A stretch of DNA of 64,000 bases from a candidate division KSB1 bacterium (GTDB lineage Bacteria; Zhuqueibacterota; Zhuqueibacteria; Zhuqueibacterales; Zhuqueibacteraceae): positions 1-64,000 of the forward strand of contig JAPDQB010000015.1 of the NCBI GenBank assembly GCA_034506175.1, read 5' to 3'. How positions within the stretch are numbered: the first letter of the stretch is position 1; the number at the start of each line of letters is the position of its first letter. Below the pieces are notes generated by a model. It did no database searches. It saw nothing but the letters and a program-made list of their open reading frames with translations, and was not told the origin of the DNA. Of this stretch, positions 62,814 through 64,000 are shown piece by piece. The translations under genes were made by a program, and so were the position numbers.

Positions 62814-64000
62814 TTAACCAAGAGCCCCAGCCCAAACCAAGACAAGACCAACTCCACCGGCCAGCAACATCAATCCCAAAGCCCAGGCCATCTGCCGGCC
62901 AAACGGCCGCGCGCCCAGCAGAAACGCCATGCCGGCTTTCATGATCGTATTCGCCATGGCGGCCAGGATGATCGTGGCCGTCGCTGTGACGGCGTCAAGT
63001 GAATCGTGCGCCAGCCGCGCCGTGGTCAGCGTGATCGCATCGACATCGGTCAGTCCGGCTAAAATGGCGGTGAAATAAAGCGCGCGTGCGCCGAGAAAAT
63101 CAAGCGCGGCTTTCGCCATAAATAAAATAAGCACGAAGAGCACGGCAAATTTCAATGCCGGCGTGATCGAGAAAGGATTAGTCAATTGCACGTGGGTGGT
63201 GTGTCCGCGGCCTCGCTCGATTCGCCACCACCATGCCACAACAACAACTCCCGTCAACGTCATGCCACTTAGAGGCGCGATTAAAGATGGCAAGAGCGCG
63301 GAATTGACGACAGCGACTTCGATCAACAAACGCGGGAACATCGTGGTTGAAGCCACCAAGGCTCCCAACGCGAATAGCCGCGAGAGCTCAAGGTCTTGCT
63401 TGCTCCGTTGGGCAAAGCTGACGGTGACGGCAGTGCTGGAAACCAAGCCGCCCAACAATCCGATCACCGGCACGGTGCGCTCGGCGCCGATGATCTTCAC
63501 CAACACGTAACCGGCGAAGCTGATGCCGGAAACTAAAATAACCAACAGCCAGGTTTCAGCCGGATTAAAGACATTCAACGGGCCAAACGTGCGATTGGGC
63601 AAAAACGGCAGAATGATAATGGTGATGATGGCGAATTTAACCGTGGCGTAAATATCTTCATGGCTGATCCTGCCGGTAAACGCTTTCAAGCCCGGCTTCA
63701 GCGCCAACAAAGACACCACGGCAATGGCCACAATGCTTGCCATGAGCAATTGATCTTTGGCGACAATCACGCCGATAAAAAACGTCAAGATGGCAGCGAC
63801 TTCGGTGGTGGCGCCCAAATGGCCGCCGGCGCGCACGCTCAAAAAATACGAGACGACAATCAAACCGCCGGCAATGAGCAGAGCGCCCACCAGAACCAGC
63901 GGCGAGATTTGCACGGCAAAATAACCCGAAACAAACCCCAAGAGCGCAAGCAAGGCAAATGTCCGGCCGCCGGCAAATAACGGTTCGCCTTCGCGATGCT
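62814..64000 (-). CDS. MgtC/SapB family protein with DUF4010, 5' end beyond the window
   Basis: Polytopic membrane protein. The frame stays open to position 64000: before the first Met at 63953 it reads HREGEPLFAGGRTFALLALL, a typical MgtC/SapB segment, so the start lies beyond the right edge. The visible 395 residues cover the last MgtC-like helices and a DUF4010 region with about ten helices, including ISHEDIYATVKFAIITIII, NPAETWLLVILVSGISFAGY, GLLGGLVSSTAVTVSFAQRS and TDVDAITLTTARLA. These proteins are linked to Mg2+ or membrane homeostasis, but the function of this longer type is not established. Confidence 0.88.
   Translation of the reverse strand, partial: HREGEPLFAGGRTFALLALLGFVSGYFAVQISPLVLVGALLIAGGLIVVSYFLSVRAGGHLGATTEVAAILTFFIGVIVAKDQLLMASIVAIAVVSLLALKPGLKAFTGRISHEDIYATVKFAIITIIILPFLPNRTFGPLNVFNPAETWLLVILVSGISFAGYVLVKIIGAERTVPVIGLLGGLVSSTAVTVSFAQRSKQDLELSRLFALGALVASTTMFPRLLIEVAVVNSALLPSLIAPLSGMTLTGVVVVAWWWRIERGRGHTTHVQLTNPFSITPALKFAVLFVLILFMAKAALDFLGARALYFTAILAGLTDVDAITLTTARLAHDSLDAVTATATIILAAMANTIMKAGMAFLLGARPFGRQMAWALGLMLLAGGVGLVLVWAGALG

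Noticed and set aside
1..64000. CRISPR arrays, tRNA and rRNA genes
   Set aside because: I looked for regularly spaced repeats and tRNA-like arms such as GGTTCGAATCC and found none; short tRNAs could still be missed by eye.

Overview
The window reads as chromosomal DNA of a Gram-negative, probably uncultured bacterium of the FCB superphylum; a KSB1- or Calditrichota-like lineage is my best guess. The reasons are three secreted proteins ending in the FlgD-like / type IX secretion C-terminal module (16120-18210, 47369-49738, 50171-50800), an S46 and an S9 exopeptidase with signal peptides, and many small toxin-antitoxin genes between housekeeping genes. This placement is inferred from protein style, not from a marker-gene tree. 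I saw no rRNA, tRNA or CRISPR array.

Layout. 1-4.8 kb: methylmalonyl-CoA mutase large chain, XerD-like recombinase, cold-shock protein and nadC. 5-10.8 kb: a periplasmic amidohydrolase, a STAS protein, a ferritin/VIT iron protein, a Uma2 protein and purC. 10.8-15.9 kb: a broken TumE-type toxin pair, a sugar ABC importer (two permeases and a binding protein, one permease frameshifted) and a HEPN gene with two tandem partner genes. 16-21.7 kb: a secreted glycosidase-like protein, an S9 peptidase and an IS256-type relic. 21.8-30.1 kb: a five-gene leftward unit (sodium:solute symporter, class III aminotransferase, two-domain amidohydrolase, Asp-box repeat protein, toroid-like secreted protein), divergent from a membrane dipeptidase at 30.3 kb. 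31.6-32.5 kb: two gene relics. 32.7-36 kb: leuS and a nucleotidyltransferase-fold pair. 36-39 kb: a second copy of the Asp-box/toroid pair. 39-40.8 kb: a CDF transporter and a GH88/105 relic. 41-47 kb: a corrinoid (B12) one-carbon module with pepF. 47.4-52.3 kb: two fibronectin-type surface proteins and a sigma-54 activator. 52.8-58.8 kb: an ECF-type ATPase, MntA/HepT, dGTPase, HigA with a chimeric HigB, AmmeMemoRadiSam A and B and an alpha/beta hydrolase. 59-64 kb: S46 peptidase, a membrane glycosyltransferase and an MgtC/DUF4010 protein cut by the window edge.

How it fits together. The cell looks like a heterotroph that takes up peptides, amino acids and glycans (S9, S46, M3 and M19 peptidases, symporter, sugar ABC importer, GH relic). 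The most unusual items are (1) the Asp-box plus toroid secreted-protein pair present twice in the same order, once attached to a catabolic operon; (2) a corrinoid activation/carrier module with no methyltransferase beside it; (3) toxin genes that are broken in four of the five toxin-antitoxin-like loci while their partners stay open; and (4) single-base indels in homopolymers that break about nine genes, plus two families of dispersed intergenic repeats.
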